A DNA stretch of 64,000 nt, taken from Pseudomonadota bacterium. Its GTDB lineage: Bacteria; Chloroflexota; UBA6077; JAJPHF01. The stretch spans positions 1 through 64,000 of the forward strand of contig JAJPHF010000184.1 of NCBI GenBank assembly GCA_021325365.1. The letters are read 5' to 3'. Positions within the stretch are counted from its first letter, which is position 1; each line of letters starts with the position of its first letter. Both the position numbers and the translations under genes were made by a program. Under the pieces are notes generated by a model. It searched no databases, was not told the origin of the DNA, and saw nothing but the letters and a program-made list of their open reading frames with translations. Positions 25,385 to 33,732 of this stretch are shown piece by piece.

Positions 25385-26515
25385 ATGTTCCGGCGCTCCA
25401 CGCGCCCCCGCGCCCTCGCGGCAGCAGGCGGGCTGCTCCTGGCCGCAGCGCTCGCCGCCTGCGCCAGTCCCGCCGCGCCCGCGCCGCCCCCGGCGGCCAC
25501 CCCAGCGGCGGCTCCTCCCGCCGCGCCGGCCGCGAGCGCGCCGGGCCCGCCGAGCGCCGCGCCGACCAGCCCGGCCGCGCCTACGGCGCCGCCCGCGCCC
25601 ATGCGGGTGACGATGGCCTCGCCGTCGCCCGGCGTGATCTTCCTGCCCTACTATCTCGGCCAGGCGAAGGGACTGTACGCCGCCGAGGGCGTGGACGCCG
25701 ACTTGAGCGTGCTCACCGCCAACACGGCGATCGCCGCCATCCTGGCCGGCGAGCTGGACTTCACGACCGCGGCCGGCTCGGGCGCCCGGGCGGCCGCCGC
25801 TGGCGCGCCGATACGCATCGTGATGGGGCTCATCGACCAGTCGATGATCGACCTGCACGTCGCCCCGGACGTCGGCTCGGTGCCGGACCTGAAGGGCAAG
25901 ACGATTGCCATCACGTCGATCATCGGCACCCCTGCCCAGATCGGGCGGCGCATGGTGCAGGCCGCGGGCCTGAACCCGGATGGCGACGTGGACTGGCTGC
26001 AGACGCAGACGACGCCGAACGCCTACACGGCGCTCACGGCCGGCGGCGTGCCGGCGGCGCTGATCGACCCGCCCCTCACGGCGATGGCCGAGAGCCAGGG
26101 GTTCCGCGCCATCGCCCGCGGCCGCGACTACATCCGCTCGACGCAGGGCGGCCTCGCCACGTCGCAGCAGCGCATCCAGGAGCAGCCCGACAAGCTGGCG
26201 CGCACGCTGCGCGGCACGCTGCGGAGCATCGCCTACACGCTCGACCAGGAGCAGGACGCCGTCGACTACATCGTGCAGAACTACGATCTCGACCCGGACA
26301 CCGCTCGCCGCACCTACCGCGCGCTCGCCGACGGCATCGTGCGCAACGGCCTGACGGCGCTCGATATCATCGAGGGCGAGCTGAGGCTCGCGGGCGAGAC
26401 GGCCACCGGCGAGGACGTGGTCGACTACAGCGCCCTGCGCCAGGTGCTCGCCGAGCCTGCCTGGCGCGACATCTGCGCGCCGCGCAACGGCCAGCCGCCG
26501 CAGGGGTGCCGGTAG
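25385..26515 (+). CDS. ABC transporter substrate-binding lipoprotein, NMT1-like (376 aa), first of a tandem pair
   Basis: The ATG at 25385 follows GAAGGGA. The signal has FRRSTRPR then a hydrophobic stretch ending in ALAAC, lipidated Cys 26. A long Ala/Pro linker leads to a binding domain with FLPYYLGQAKGLYAAEGVD and PDLKGKTIAITS. The downstream gene encodes a close paralog, so this is a local duplication. Both follow the asparaginase-UbiD pair and precede the Rieske operon, suggesting uptake of an aromatic or amide substrate. No permease or ATPase is near. Confidence 0.87.
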   Translation: MFRRSTRPRALAAAGGLLLAAALAACASPAAPAPPPAATPAAAPPAAPAASAPGPPSAAPTSPAAPTAPPAPMRVTMASPSPGVIFLPYYLGQAKGLYAAEGVDADLSVLTANTAIAAILAGELDFTTAAGSGARAAAAGAPIRIVMGLIDQSMIDLHVAPDVGSVPDLKGKTIAITSIIGTPAQIGRRMVQAAGLNPDGDVDWLQTQTTPNAYTALTAGGVPAALIDPPLTAMAESQGFRAIARGRDYIRSTQGGLATSQQRIQEQPDKLARTLRGTLRSIAYTLDQEQDAVDYIVQNYDLDPDTARRTYRALADGIVRNGLTALDIIEGELRLAGETATGEDVVDYSALRQVLAEPAWRDICAPRNGQPPQGCR

Positions 26516-26530
26516 GGGCCCTAACCCCCG

Positions 26531-26555
26531 CCCCCTTCCCCACGAAGGAAGGGGG
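26531..26555. repeat. CCCCCTTCC...GGAAGGGGG palindrome
   Basis: A 9-bp perfect stem with a 7-nt loop separates the two paralogous binding-protein genes. It could lower expression of the second gene or be a dispersed repeat. Confidence 0.6.
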
Positions 26556-26603
26556 AGATGGTCGGCTGGCACGTGGGAGCGAGAGGCAGGAGAGGGGATT
26601 GGA

Positions 26604-27728
26604 GTGGTCGTGGGGAGCACGCCGCGCACTACTCGGCGCGGAGCGGGCTGGCGCAGCCGGCTCGTCGGGTTGATGTGTCTTGCCGCGCTCGCCGCCGCCT
26701 GCGCGGCGCCGCCCCCGGCCGCTCCGCCGCCAGCCCCGCCGGCCGCCGCAGCTCCGGCGGGCGGGGCGCCGAGCGCCAGCGTCGCGCCGTCAGCCGTGCC
26801 CGCCCCGATGGCGGTGTCGCTGGCGCTGCCGTCGCCGGGGCTGAACTTCCTGGTCTACTATCTCGGCCAGGCGCAAGGGCTATACGCGGCGGAGGGCGTG
26901 GACCTCGACCTGCAAGTGCTGCCGGCCAACACCGGTATCGCCGCGCTGCTGGCGGGGCAGCTCGACTTCACCGCCGCGGCCGGCTCGGCGGCGCGGGCGA
27001 CGGCGACCGGCAGCCCGCTGCACGTGGTCATGGGGCTCATCGACCAGTCCGACCTCAGCCTGCTCGTGGCGCCAGAGATCGGCTCGGTGCCGGACCTGCG
27101 CGACAAGACCATCGCCATCACGTCGGTGGCGGGCACGCCCATCCAGATCGGGCGGCGCGTCGTCCAGGCCGCGGGCCTGAACCCCGATGCCGACGTGGCG
27201 TTCGTGCAGACCCAGACGCCGCCCCAGACGTTTGCCGCGCTGACGGCGGGCGGCGTGCTGGCGGCCGTGCTCAGCCCGCCGTTCGTCGGCATGGCCGAGC
27301 GCGCGGGCTTCCGCGTGATCGCGCGGGGTCGCGACTTCGTCCGCTCGACGCAGGGCGGGCTGGCCACCACCGACGACCGGATCGCCGGCGAGCGCGAGAA
27401 GGTCGCGCGCACGATCCGCGGCAGCCTGCGCAGCATCGCCTACACGCTCGACCACGAGGACGAGACGGTCGCCTTCATGGCGAACAAGTGGGAGATGGAC
27501 CCGGCGGACGCGCGCCTGACCTACCGCGAGCTGAGCGAGGGCATCGTGCGCGACGGCCAGACGGCGCTCGACGTGATCGAGGGAGAGCTGCAGCTTGCCG
27601 GCGTGGACGCGACCGGCGCGCAGGTCGTGGACTACAGCATCCTGCAAGCGGTGCTCCAGGAGCCCGCCTTCCGCAACACCTGCGCCGCGACGGCCAGCGG
27701 GTTGCCGCGGGGCTGCCGGACGAGCTAA
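26604..27728 (+). CDS. ABC transporter substrate-binding lipoprotein, NMT1-like (374 aa), second of a tandem pair
   Basis: The GTG at 26604 is the most likely start, though a GTG two codons later is possible. A basic N-terminus precedes LMCLAALAAAC with lipidated Cys 33. The mature domain closely follows the upstream paralog, e.g. YYLGQAQGLYAAEGVD, VMGLIDQS and RSTQGGLATT, with conserved length and spacing. Differences cluster in the lobe loops, so the ligands may differ slightly. No transporter genes adjoin it. Confidence 0.86.
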   Translation: MVVGSTPRTTRRGAGWRSRLVGLMCLAALAAACAAPPPAAPPPAPPAAAAPAGGAPSASVAPSAVPAPMAVSLALPSPGLNFLVYYLGQAQGLYAAEGVDLDLQVLPANTGIAALLAGQLDFTAAAGSAARATATGSPLHVVMGLIDQSDLSLLVAPEIGSVPDLRDKTIAITSVAGTPIQIGRRVVQAAGLNPDADVAFVQTQTPPQTFAALTAGGVLAAVLSPPFVGMAERAGFRVIARGRDFVRSTQGGLATTDDRIAGEREKVARTIRGSLRSIAYTLDHEDETVAFMANKWEMDPADARLTYRELSEGIVRDGQTALDVIEGELQLAGVDATGAQVVDYSILQAVLQEPAFRNTCAATASGLPRGCRTS

Positions 27729-27844
27729 GGATGGTTGCCCTCACGCCGCGCGACCTCTAGCGCGTTGCAGCCCCATGCAGGGGCGAGGCAGGCCCCGCTA
27801 TCATAGTGGCCGGTGAGCGGTGCCACGGCAGGGGAGTGACGACG

Positions 27845-28999
27845 ATGCAGAGCGAGACGATCCCGGAGGTCGCGCCGGGCGTGCCCGCGGGCCTGGAGCT
27901 GGGCCTGCGCAACTACTGGTATCCGATACTCATGTCTAGCGAGCTGCCGAGCGGCCGGCCGCTCGGCGTGCGGCGGCTGGGCGAGGACCTGGTGGCCTGG
28001 CGCGACCAGAGCGGCCAGCCGCACGTGCTCGTCGATCGCTGCCCCCACCGCACGGCGAAGCTGTCGCTCGGCCGCGTGATGGGCGACAACCTCCAGTGCG
28101 CCTACCACGGCCTGCGCTTCGACGGCCAGGGCCAGTGCGTGCTGGTGCCGTGGGAGCCGGACGGCAGCGCCGCGCCCGACGGCATCTGCGCCCAGGCGTA
28201 CCCTGCTGAGGAGCTAGCGGGCCTGATCTGGGCGTATGTCGGCGACGTGGCCGCCTTCCCGCCGCCGCCGCTGCGCGAGGTCGTGCCCGAAGAAGCGATC
28301 AACGACGAGTACGTCTGCTACACGATGACCGAGCACTGGCACACCAACTGGCTGCTCGGGCTCGACGGCACCGACCGCTACCATGCGACCGTGCTGCACG
28401 CCGAGATCCAGGCCGTCGCCAACGAGACCTGGACGGGCGGGCCGGCCAAGCCCGCGCAGGTGCCGCTGGCGGACCGCCGTATCAAGCTCGTCGACACGCC
28501 GGAGGGCGTGCGCGGCTTCTCGATCGACATTCACGGCAACCCGATCCACACCGGCCACGTGAAGGAGACCGGCATCCCCTACTTCCAGCTTCCCTGCATG
28601 GTCACCAACGAGTTCGTGGCCGTGCCGGGCGCCGATCCGTACCGCAATCGCCTGTACCTGATCCCCGTGGACGCCGACCACACGCAGGCTACGCGCCTCA
28701 TCGCCCAGCGCGCGCCCACGCCCGAGATTCGCGCCCGCTGGGCGCAGCTCTACGAGGACGTCGTCAAGCCGCGCACGCTCGGCGTGTCGGCCCAGGACGC
28801 CGTAATGTGCGAGTCGCAGGGCAGCCTGGCCTACGCCCGCACGCACGAGCACCTGCTGCGCCCCGACGCCGACATCTACCGCATGCGCCAGCAGATTCGC
28901 GCGGCGTTCCTGCTGCAGCGGCAGGGCAAGCGCTACGAGCCCGGCGCGGCGGCCGCCGCGCCGGTGGCGGCTGGCGCCGCGCCGAACGGCGAGGGCTGA
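27845..28999 (+). CDS. Rieske non-heme iron oxygenase, large subunit (384 aa)
   Basis: The ATG at 27845 follows GGGGAGTGACGACG. The Rieske motifs are CPHRT and CAYHGLRF. The iron site is visible as GTDRYHATVLH with Asp and two His. It is only moderately similar to the 12402/13940 pair and lacks their N-terminal ELLTRTGPGTPMG block. It is the first gene of a tight operon with another Rieske oxygenase (7-nt gap), an M24 protein and a DUF1697 protein. Two different large subunits in one operon suggest successive hydroxylations or a mixed complex. The reductase is not local. Confidence 0.9.
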   Translation: MQSETIPEVAPGVPAGLELGLRNYWYPILMSSELPSGRPLGVRRLGEDLVAWRDQSGQPHVLVDRCPHRTAKLSLGRVMGDNLQCAYHGLRFDGQGQCVLVPWEPDGSAAPDGICAQAYPAEELAGLIWAYVGDVAAFPPPPLREVVPEEAINDEYVCYTMTEHWHTNWLLGLDGTDRYHATVLHAEIQAVANETWTGGPAKPAQVPLADRRIKLVDTPEGVRGFSIDIHGNPIHTGHVKETGIPYFQLPCMVTNEFVAVPGADPYRNRLYLIPVDADHTQATRLIAQRAPTPEIRARWAQLYEDVVKPRTLGVSAQDAVMCESQGSLAYARTHEHLLRPDADIYRMRQQIRAAFLLQRQGKRYEPGAAAAAPVAAGAAPNGEG

Positions 29000-29005
29000 G
29001 TCACT

Positions 29006-30292
29006 ATGGCCGTCACCACCGTCCGACCGCGCGCCGCCGCCGACCTGGACGAGCTGGCCTACACCGGGCCGGGCACGCTCGCCGGCCGCTACCTGCGGCG
29101 CTTCTGGCAGCCCGTCTACCACGCGTTCGACCTGCCCGCCGGCCACGCGAAGCCGCTCCGCATCATGAGCGAGGACTACACGCTCTACCGCGGCGAGGAC
29201 GGGGAGCCCCATGTGGTGGCACCGCGCTGCGCGCACCGGGGGACGCAGCTGAGCACTGGCTGGGTGGAGGGCGACTGCCTCCGCTGCTTCTATCATGGCT
29301 GGAAGTACGACGCCTCGGGCCAGTGCGTCGAGATGCCGGCCGAGGACCCGAGCTTCCCGCCCAAGGTGCGGATCGCGAGCTACCCGACGCGCGAGTACCT
29401 CGGGCTCATCTGGGCGTATCTGGGGGAGGGTGCAACGCGGGATACTACAAGCGTTGCTGCGCCGTCGTTCCCGCGCTACCCCGAGTTCGAGGACTTCGAC
29501 GGCGTGATCGAGATCGACTCCTACGTGCGGCGCTGCAATTACTTCCAGAACCTCGAAAACTCGCTCGACATGAGCCACGTCGGCTTCGTTCACAGCGACA
29601 ACGTCGCCTCGTTCGCCGGCATCGGGTCGGGCGAGACGCTGCACGCGGCGGAGGGCGACTGGGGCGTCGTCTACACCGCGACGCGGGCGAACGGCGAGAT
29701 TCGCATCAACCAGTTCGGGATGCCCAACATCTTCCACATGAACGCGCTGCCGACCGATCCCGAGATCGGCTGGCAGGAGTCGCTGTTCTGGTGGGTGCCG
29801 GTCGACGACGAGACGCACGTGCAGTTCAGCCTGCACCGCCTGCCGATCACGGGCGAGACGGCGCGGCGCATCTGCGCGCGGCGCCAGGAGCGGCGGGCGC
29901 GCATCGCGCTGGCGCACCAGGAGGTCTGCGAGCAGGTCCTGGCAGGCACACTGCGGCTGCGCGACGTGGACCTGAGCCGCGTGGACCTCGTGCGCGTGCA
30001 GGACGACATCGCGCAGGTGGGCCAGGGGCGCATCGCCGACCGCGCGGCCGAGCGGCTGGGCCGCGGCGACCTGGGAGTCATCTTCCTGCGAAAGATCTGG
30101 GCGCGCGAGCTGCGGGCGCTCGCGGCGGGGCGGCCGCTCAAGCAGTGGACGCGGCCGCCGGGCCTGGCGCCAACCGCCTGGACCCTGCCCGGCCGCACGG
30201 CCGTCGAGTCGGGGGGCACGAACCTGCGGGCGCGGCCCGGCACGCCCCAGCTCGTGGACGTGCGCCCGGCCGTGGAGGTAGCGCAGCTATGA
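29006..30292 (+). CDS. Rieske non-heme iron oxygenase, large subunit (428 aa) carrying an in-frame palindrome insertion
   Basis: The Rieske motifs are CAHRG and CFYHGW; the iron site NSLDMSHVGFVH has Asp and both His. Residues 143-152 (ATRDTTSVAA), right after the end of the Rieske domain (IWAYLGEG), are encoded by a copy of the 26-nt hairpin repeat and have no counterpart in the 12402/13940 enzymes, which pass directly to PPFP. The frame is kept, so the enzyme may be functional with a longer linker. It likely hydroxylates or demethylates an aromatic compound. Its stop overlaps the next start (ATGA). Confidence 0.9.
   Translation: MAVTTVRPRAAADLDELAYTGPGTLAGRYLRRFWQPVYHAFDLPAGHAKPLRIMSEDYTLYRGEDGEPHVVAPRCAHRGTQLSTGWVEGDCLRCFYHGWKYDASGQCVEMPAEDPSFPPKVRIASYPTREYLGLIWAYLGEGATRDTTSVAAPSFPRYPEFEDFDGVIEIDSYVRRCNYFQNLENSLDMSHVGFVHSDNVASFAGIGSGETLHAAEGDWGVVYTATRANGEIRINQFGMPNIFHMNALPTDPEIGWQESLFWWVPVDDETHVQFSLHRLPITGETARRICARRQERRARIALAHQEVCEQVLAGTLRLRDVDLSRVDLVRVQDDIAQVGQGRIADRAAERLGRGDLGVIFLRKIWARELRALAAGRPLKQWTRPPGLAPTAWTLPGRTAVESGGTNLRARPGTPQLVDVRPAVEVAQL
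29432..29457 (+). repeat. GGAATAC-loop hairpin, copy C, inside a Rieske oxygenase gene
   Basis: A 7-bp perfect stem, GCAACGC with GCGTTGC, and a 12-nt loop GGGATACTACAA. Compared with copies A and B, both stem arms have changed together so that pairing is kept. It is in the sense direction and in frame. Flanking GGTG and CTGC.CCG also match. Confidence 0.75.
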
Positions 30293-31581
30293 GCACACCC
30301 ACCGATCTGCCCACCGCCCCGCGCCCGCTGCCGGACGAGCCGGCGCCCGGCCCGACCCTGTCGCTGCGCGAGCGCGACCGCCGCTGGGCGGCCATGCGCG
30401 CGCTGATGGCCGAGCGCGGGCTGGACGCGGTGCTCGTCGGCAGCTTCCAGGGCCGCGAGCGGCTCGAAAGCTACCTCATCGACGACTTCCTGGACAGCAT
30501 CGTCGTCTTCCCCCGCGAGAGCGAGCCCGTCGTGCTGAGCTTCGCCACGCCGCGCATCTCGCGCGCCTTCGTGAGCGAGGAGCGGGGCATTGCCCCGTGG
30601 GTGACGGACTACCGCGTGGGCTTCGGCGGCGCCGCGGCGGCGCGGGTGCTGCGCGAGCGCGGGCTGGAGGCGGGCCGCATCGGGCTGGTGGGCTTCGGCC
30701 CGACGGCGCCGGGCGAGTCGGAGGGCCTGCTGCCGCTCGGCTTCTACCAGCACCTCGTGGAGAGCCTGCCCGACGCGACCATCGCCGACTTCACGCGAGA
30801 CTACACCGACCTGATCCTCGTCAAGAGCGACGAGGAGCTGGCGCTGCTGCGCTACGCGGCGGGCGTGAGCGAGCGGGCCTGCCAGGTGATGCTGGAGGTC
30901 ACGCGCCCCGGCGTGAGCGAGGCGACGATCTACGCCGAGATCATGCGCGAGATTTACCGCCACGCTTGCGACGTGCGCTACCCGATGCTCAGCCTGCACT
31001 CCGGCGCGGCGAACATCGGCTGGGGGCCGCCGCGGTGGATCGTGCGCGCCGAGCCGCCGCGCCGCGTGCAGGCCGGCGACCTGGTGCAAGCCGAGATCCA
31101 CACCTGCTACGGCGGCCAGGAGGCGCAGGTGCAGATGTCGGTGGCGGTCGACCCGATTGACGAGGAGAACCAGCGCTGCGCCGAGGTCGCGCGCCGCGCC
31201 TACGAGGCGGGGCTGGCGGCCGTGCGGCCGGGGGCGACCTTCGCCGACGTGGTGCATGCGATGGAGGAGCCGATCCGCGCTGCGGGCTGCTGGGCGAAGA
31301 CGCCGCTCCTGCACACGCTCACCTTCGGCTCGACCGGCTTCACCGCCGCCAACCGCGCGCAGCTCGCCGGCACGCGCGAGGGCGCGCTGGAGGGCCAGGC
31401 GCCGCCCGGCATTCGCCGCGGCGATCTCGTCCTCCGACCCGGCATGAGCCTCGAGTTAGAGCCGAACGCCTGCCTCGGCCTGCGTCGCGTGAACCTCGGC
31501 GGCGGCGTGGTCGTCACCGCCGACGGCGCCGAGGAGCTGAACGCCCTCCCCACCCGCGTCCAGCACGTCCCTGGCACATGA
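30289..31581 (+). CDS. M24 (aminopeptidase P/creatinase-like) family protein with degenerate metal site (430 aa)
   Basis: The start overlaps the Rieske stop. The N-terminal creatinase-like domain (about 25-180) and the pita-bread C-terminal domain (about 185-425) are complete. The position usually holding DxG...D metal ligands reads GDLVQAEIHTCYGG then QEAQVQM, so the two Asp ligands are Glu and Gln/other. The active His in LSLHSGAA and a late ELEP Glu remain. Metal-free members such as creatinase hydrolyse C-N bonds. Placement in a Rieske operon suggests hydrolysis of an amide, urea or peptide-like bond of the same substrate. Function is inferred. Confidence 0.8.
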   Translation: MSTPTDLPTAPRPLPDEPAPGPTLSLRERDRRWAAMRALMAERGLDAVLVGSFQGRERLESYLIDDFLDSIVVFPRESEPVVLSFATPRISRAFVSEERGIAPWVTDYRVGFGGAAAARVLRERGLEAGRIGLVGFGPTAPGESEGLLPLGFYQHLVESLPDATIADFTRDYTDLILVKSDEELALLRYAAGVSERACQVMLEVTRPGVSEATIYAEIMREIYRHACDVRYPMLSLHSGAANIGWGPPRWIVRAEPPRRVQAGDLVQAEIHTCYGGQEAQVQMSVAVDPIDEENQRCAEVARRAYEAGLAAVRPGATFADVVHAMEEPIRAAGCWAKTPLLHTLTFGSTGFTAANRAQLAGTREGALEGQAPPGIRRGDLVLRPGMSLELEPNACLGLRRVNLGGGVVVTADGAEELNALPTRVQHVPGT

Positions 31582-32126
31582 CCGAGGCGCCGTACGTCGC
31601 GCTCCTGCGCGGCATCAACGTCGGCGGTCATGCCAAGGTGGCGATGGCCGACCTGCGCGACCTCCTCGCGGGCCTGGACCTCCGCGACGTGCGCACGCTG
31701 CTCCAAAGCGGCAACGTCGTCTTCCGCGCCGATGACGTGGCGGCCGCCGACCTCGAACACCTGCTGGAGCAGGAGACGGCCCAGCGGCTGGGGTTCTGCC
31801 CGGACTACCTGGTGCGCACCGCCGACGAGTGGGCGGACGTGGTGGCTCGCAACCCCTTCGCCGCCGAAGCCGAGCGCGACCCCAGCCATCTCCTCGTCAT
31901 GTTCCTGAAGCAGGCGCCCTCCGCCGCGGCCGTCGCGGCGCTCCAGGCCGCGATAACTGGCCCTGAGGTGGTCCACGCCGAGGGTCGCCACGCCTACGTC
32001 ACTTATCCCGAAGGTATCGGCCGCTCGCGCCTGACCGGCACCCTGATCGAGTCCAAGCTCGGCACGCGCGGCACCGGCCGCAACTGGAACACCGTCCTCA
32101 AGCTCGCCGCTCTTGTCGGCGGGTAG
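31578..32126 (+). CDS. DUF1697-family protein (182 aa)
   Basis: The start overlaps the M24 stop in ATGA, so translation is coupled. The N-terminus YVALLRGINVGGHAKVAM, then LLQSGNVVFRA, and the C-terminal SKLGTRGTGRNWNTVLKL are the hallmarks of DUF1697. The family is widespread, soluble and of unknown function. It is often found alone, so co-transcription with catabolic genes here may be fortuitous. Confidence 0.9.
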   Translation: MTEAPYVALLRGINVGGHAKVAMADLRDLLAGLDLRDVRTLLQSGNVVFRADDVAAADLEHLLEQETAQRLGFCPDYLVRTADEWADVVARNPFAAEAERDPSHLLVMFLKQAPSAAAVAALQAAITGPEVVHAEGRHAYVTYPEGIGRSRLTGTLIESKLGTRGTGRNWNTVLKLAALVGG

Positions 32127-32223
32127 GCTGCTCATCGGGGCGAGCCCCGGAGTGTCATTCTCCTCCGTGTGAAGGGGAACGGGGTAGGCGTCGAGGACTT
32201 CTTGGGCGACGAGGACTTGCTAA

Positions 32224-32418
32224 CTACGCCACACACAGTGCGCACATTGTGTGTCTGTAGTCCTCTACATCCGAATACCATTTGTAACCCGGCTTGTGTG
32301 CCTCGCCCATACCGAGCGTTATGGAGCTATCGCGATTAGCTAGAACTGAGTCTCCAGGTTGAAGCTCACACGGCGTGCGGACCTCCTTGGTCTTGCGGGA
32401 AATCTTTGACTCGAACAA
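32224..32418 (-). CDS. Doubtful small ORF in a lower-GC patch (64 aa)
   Basis: The open frame starts with TTG and has GGAGG too close upstream for normal use. The product is hydrophilic, with two Cys near the C-terminus (MCALCVA), and no recognisable family. The surrounding 32127-32460 is noticeably poorer in GC than the window average and contains a CACACACA/TGTGTGT inverted repeat. It may be the tail of a foreign or decayed gene. Confidence 0.2.
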   Translation of the reverse strand: MFESKISRKTKEVRTPCELQPGDSVLANRDSSITLGMGEAHKPGYKWYSDVEDYRHTMCALCVA

Positions 32419-32540
32419 GCCTCCGAGGCAGTGAACTGCTACGTTGTATGATAAGAGACTGGATACGACCAGGCTAGCCCCGAGGGCGCGGAATGCGTGC
32501 GCGGCCAGTGAAACGCTGCGATCTCACGCAGGAGGCTTCT

Positions 32541-33515
32541 ATGGCTCAGGTACAGCTGGCGCCGGTGGACCGGGTGGACGTGCTGTCGCTGATGGACAAC
32601 TCGGTGGATGTGCTGATGGCGGGCACGGACGTGGCCAAGCGGGCGCAGCGGACGAAGAACCAGTTCGAGCGGCCGCAGCTGCGCGCCGAGCACGGCGTGA
32701 GTATGCTGGTGAGCGTGGAGCGCGGCGGGCGGCGCGAGCAGCTCCTGTTCGATACGGGCACGACACCGGATGGCGTGCTGCACAACCTGACGGCGCTGGA
32801 GGTCGACCTGATGGACGTGCGGGCGCTGGTGCTCAGCCACGGTCACACCGACCACACGATGGGCCTGACGGGGATGCTCAATCGCTACGCGCGCTGGCGG
32901 CTGCCGATCCTGGTGCATCCCGACGCTTTCCGGCAGCGGAAGCAGGTCTTCGCCGACGGGCACGAGGTGGACCTGATCCCGCCGAGCCGGCAGGACCTGG
33001 AGCGCGAGGGCATTGACCTGGTGATCGAGCGCGGGCCGTCGTTCGTGCTGGAAGACGCGGTGCTCATTACGGGCCAGATCGAGCGCACGACGGACTTCGA
33101 GAAGGGCATGCCGACGCAGCAGGCGCTGATCGACGGCCAGTGGCAGCCCGATCCGTGGATCCACGATGACCAGGCGGTCGTCATGCACCTGCGCGGCAAG
33201 GGCCTAGTGATCCTGACGGGCTGCGGCCACGCGGGGGTGATCAACACGATCCGCCACGCGCGGCGGCTGACGGGCGTCGAGCGGATCCATGCCGTGATCG
33301 GCGGGTTCCATCTGACGGGCGCGATCTTCGAGCCGCTGATCGCGCCGACGGTGGCGGCGCTGACCGAGGTGGGGCCGGCGGTGCTGGTGCCGCAGCACTG
33401 TACGGGCTGGAAGGCCCACCTGGCGCTGGCGCAGGCGCTGCCGGAGGCCTATACGCCGAACAGCGTGGGCACGCGGCTGGAGCTGGTGGGCGACCCGGCG
33501 GGGGGCGAGGGCTGA
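32541..33515 (+). CDS. MBL-fold metallohydrolase, DHPS-like/MJ-type (324 aa)
   Basis: The ATG at 32541 follows CAGGAGGCTTCT. The beta-lactamase fold is marked by SHGHTDH (HxHxDH, about residue 96), LTGCGHAGVINTIRHA, a GGFHL block and the final PQHCTGWKAH. This ordering matches the MBL group named after methanopterin-related beta-ribofuranosylaminobenzene 5'-phosphate synthase, although many bacterial members have unknown roles. Two metal ions are expected. There is no signal peptide. It stands between a low-GC patch and an MFS transporter on the same strand. Confidence 0.87.
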   Translation: MAQVQLAPVDRVDVLSLMDNSVDVLMAGTDVAKRAQRTKNQFERPQLRAEHGVSMLVSVERGGRREQLLFDTGTTPDGVLHNLTALEVDLMDVRALVLSHGHTDHTMGLTGMLNRYARWRLPILVHPDAFRQRKQVFADGHEVDLIPPSRQDLEREGIDLVIERGPSFVLEDAVLITGQIERTTDFEKGMPTQQALIDGQWQPDPWIHDDQAVVMHLRGKGLVILTGCGHAGVINTIRHARRLTGVERIHAVIGGFHLTGAIFEPLIAPTVAALTEVGPAVLVPQHCTGWKAHLALAQALPEAYTPNSVGTRLELVGDPAGGEG

Positions 33516-33732
33516 GCGGGGGTGGCGCGCGGGGGGCCGCGCTGCTACACTTGCTGCCGACTACTGATTCTCCTGGTGTGCCGCACGGCGCCGCGCCCGA
33601 CGCACTCTCCACGTCGCCCCGCGGTCGTCCTGGGCAAGAGCCTGTTACCCGTGGATCCTGGTGGGGGCGCCTCGTCCAAGCGGCGAGGCGGCCGGATGCG
33701 GGGCCTCGGGTGGGGGTGGGAAGGACCGCTGC

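Noticed and set aside
28214..29917. 567-codon minus-strand frame opposite the Rieske operon
   Set aside because: Shadow ORF of two Rieske genes; no recognisable domain.
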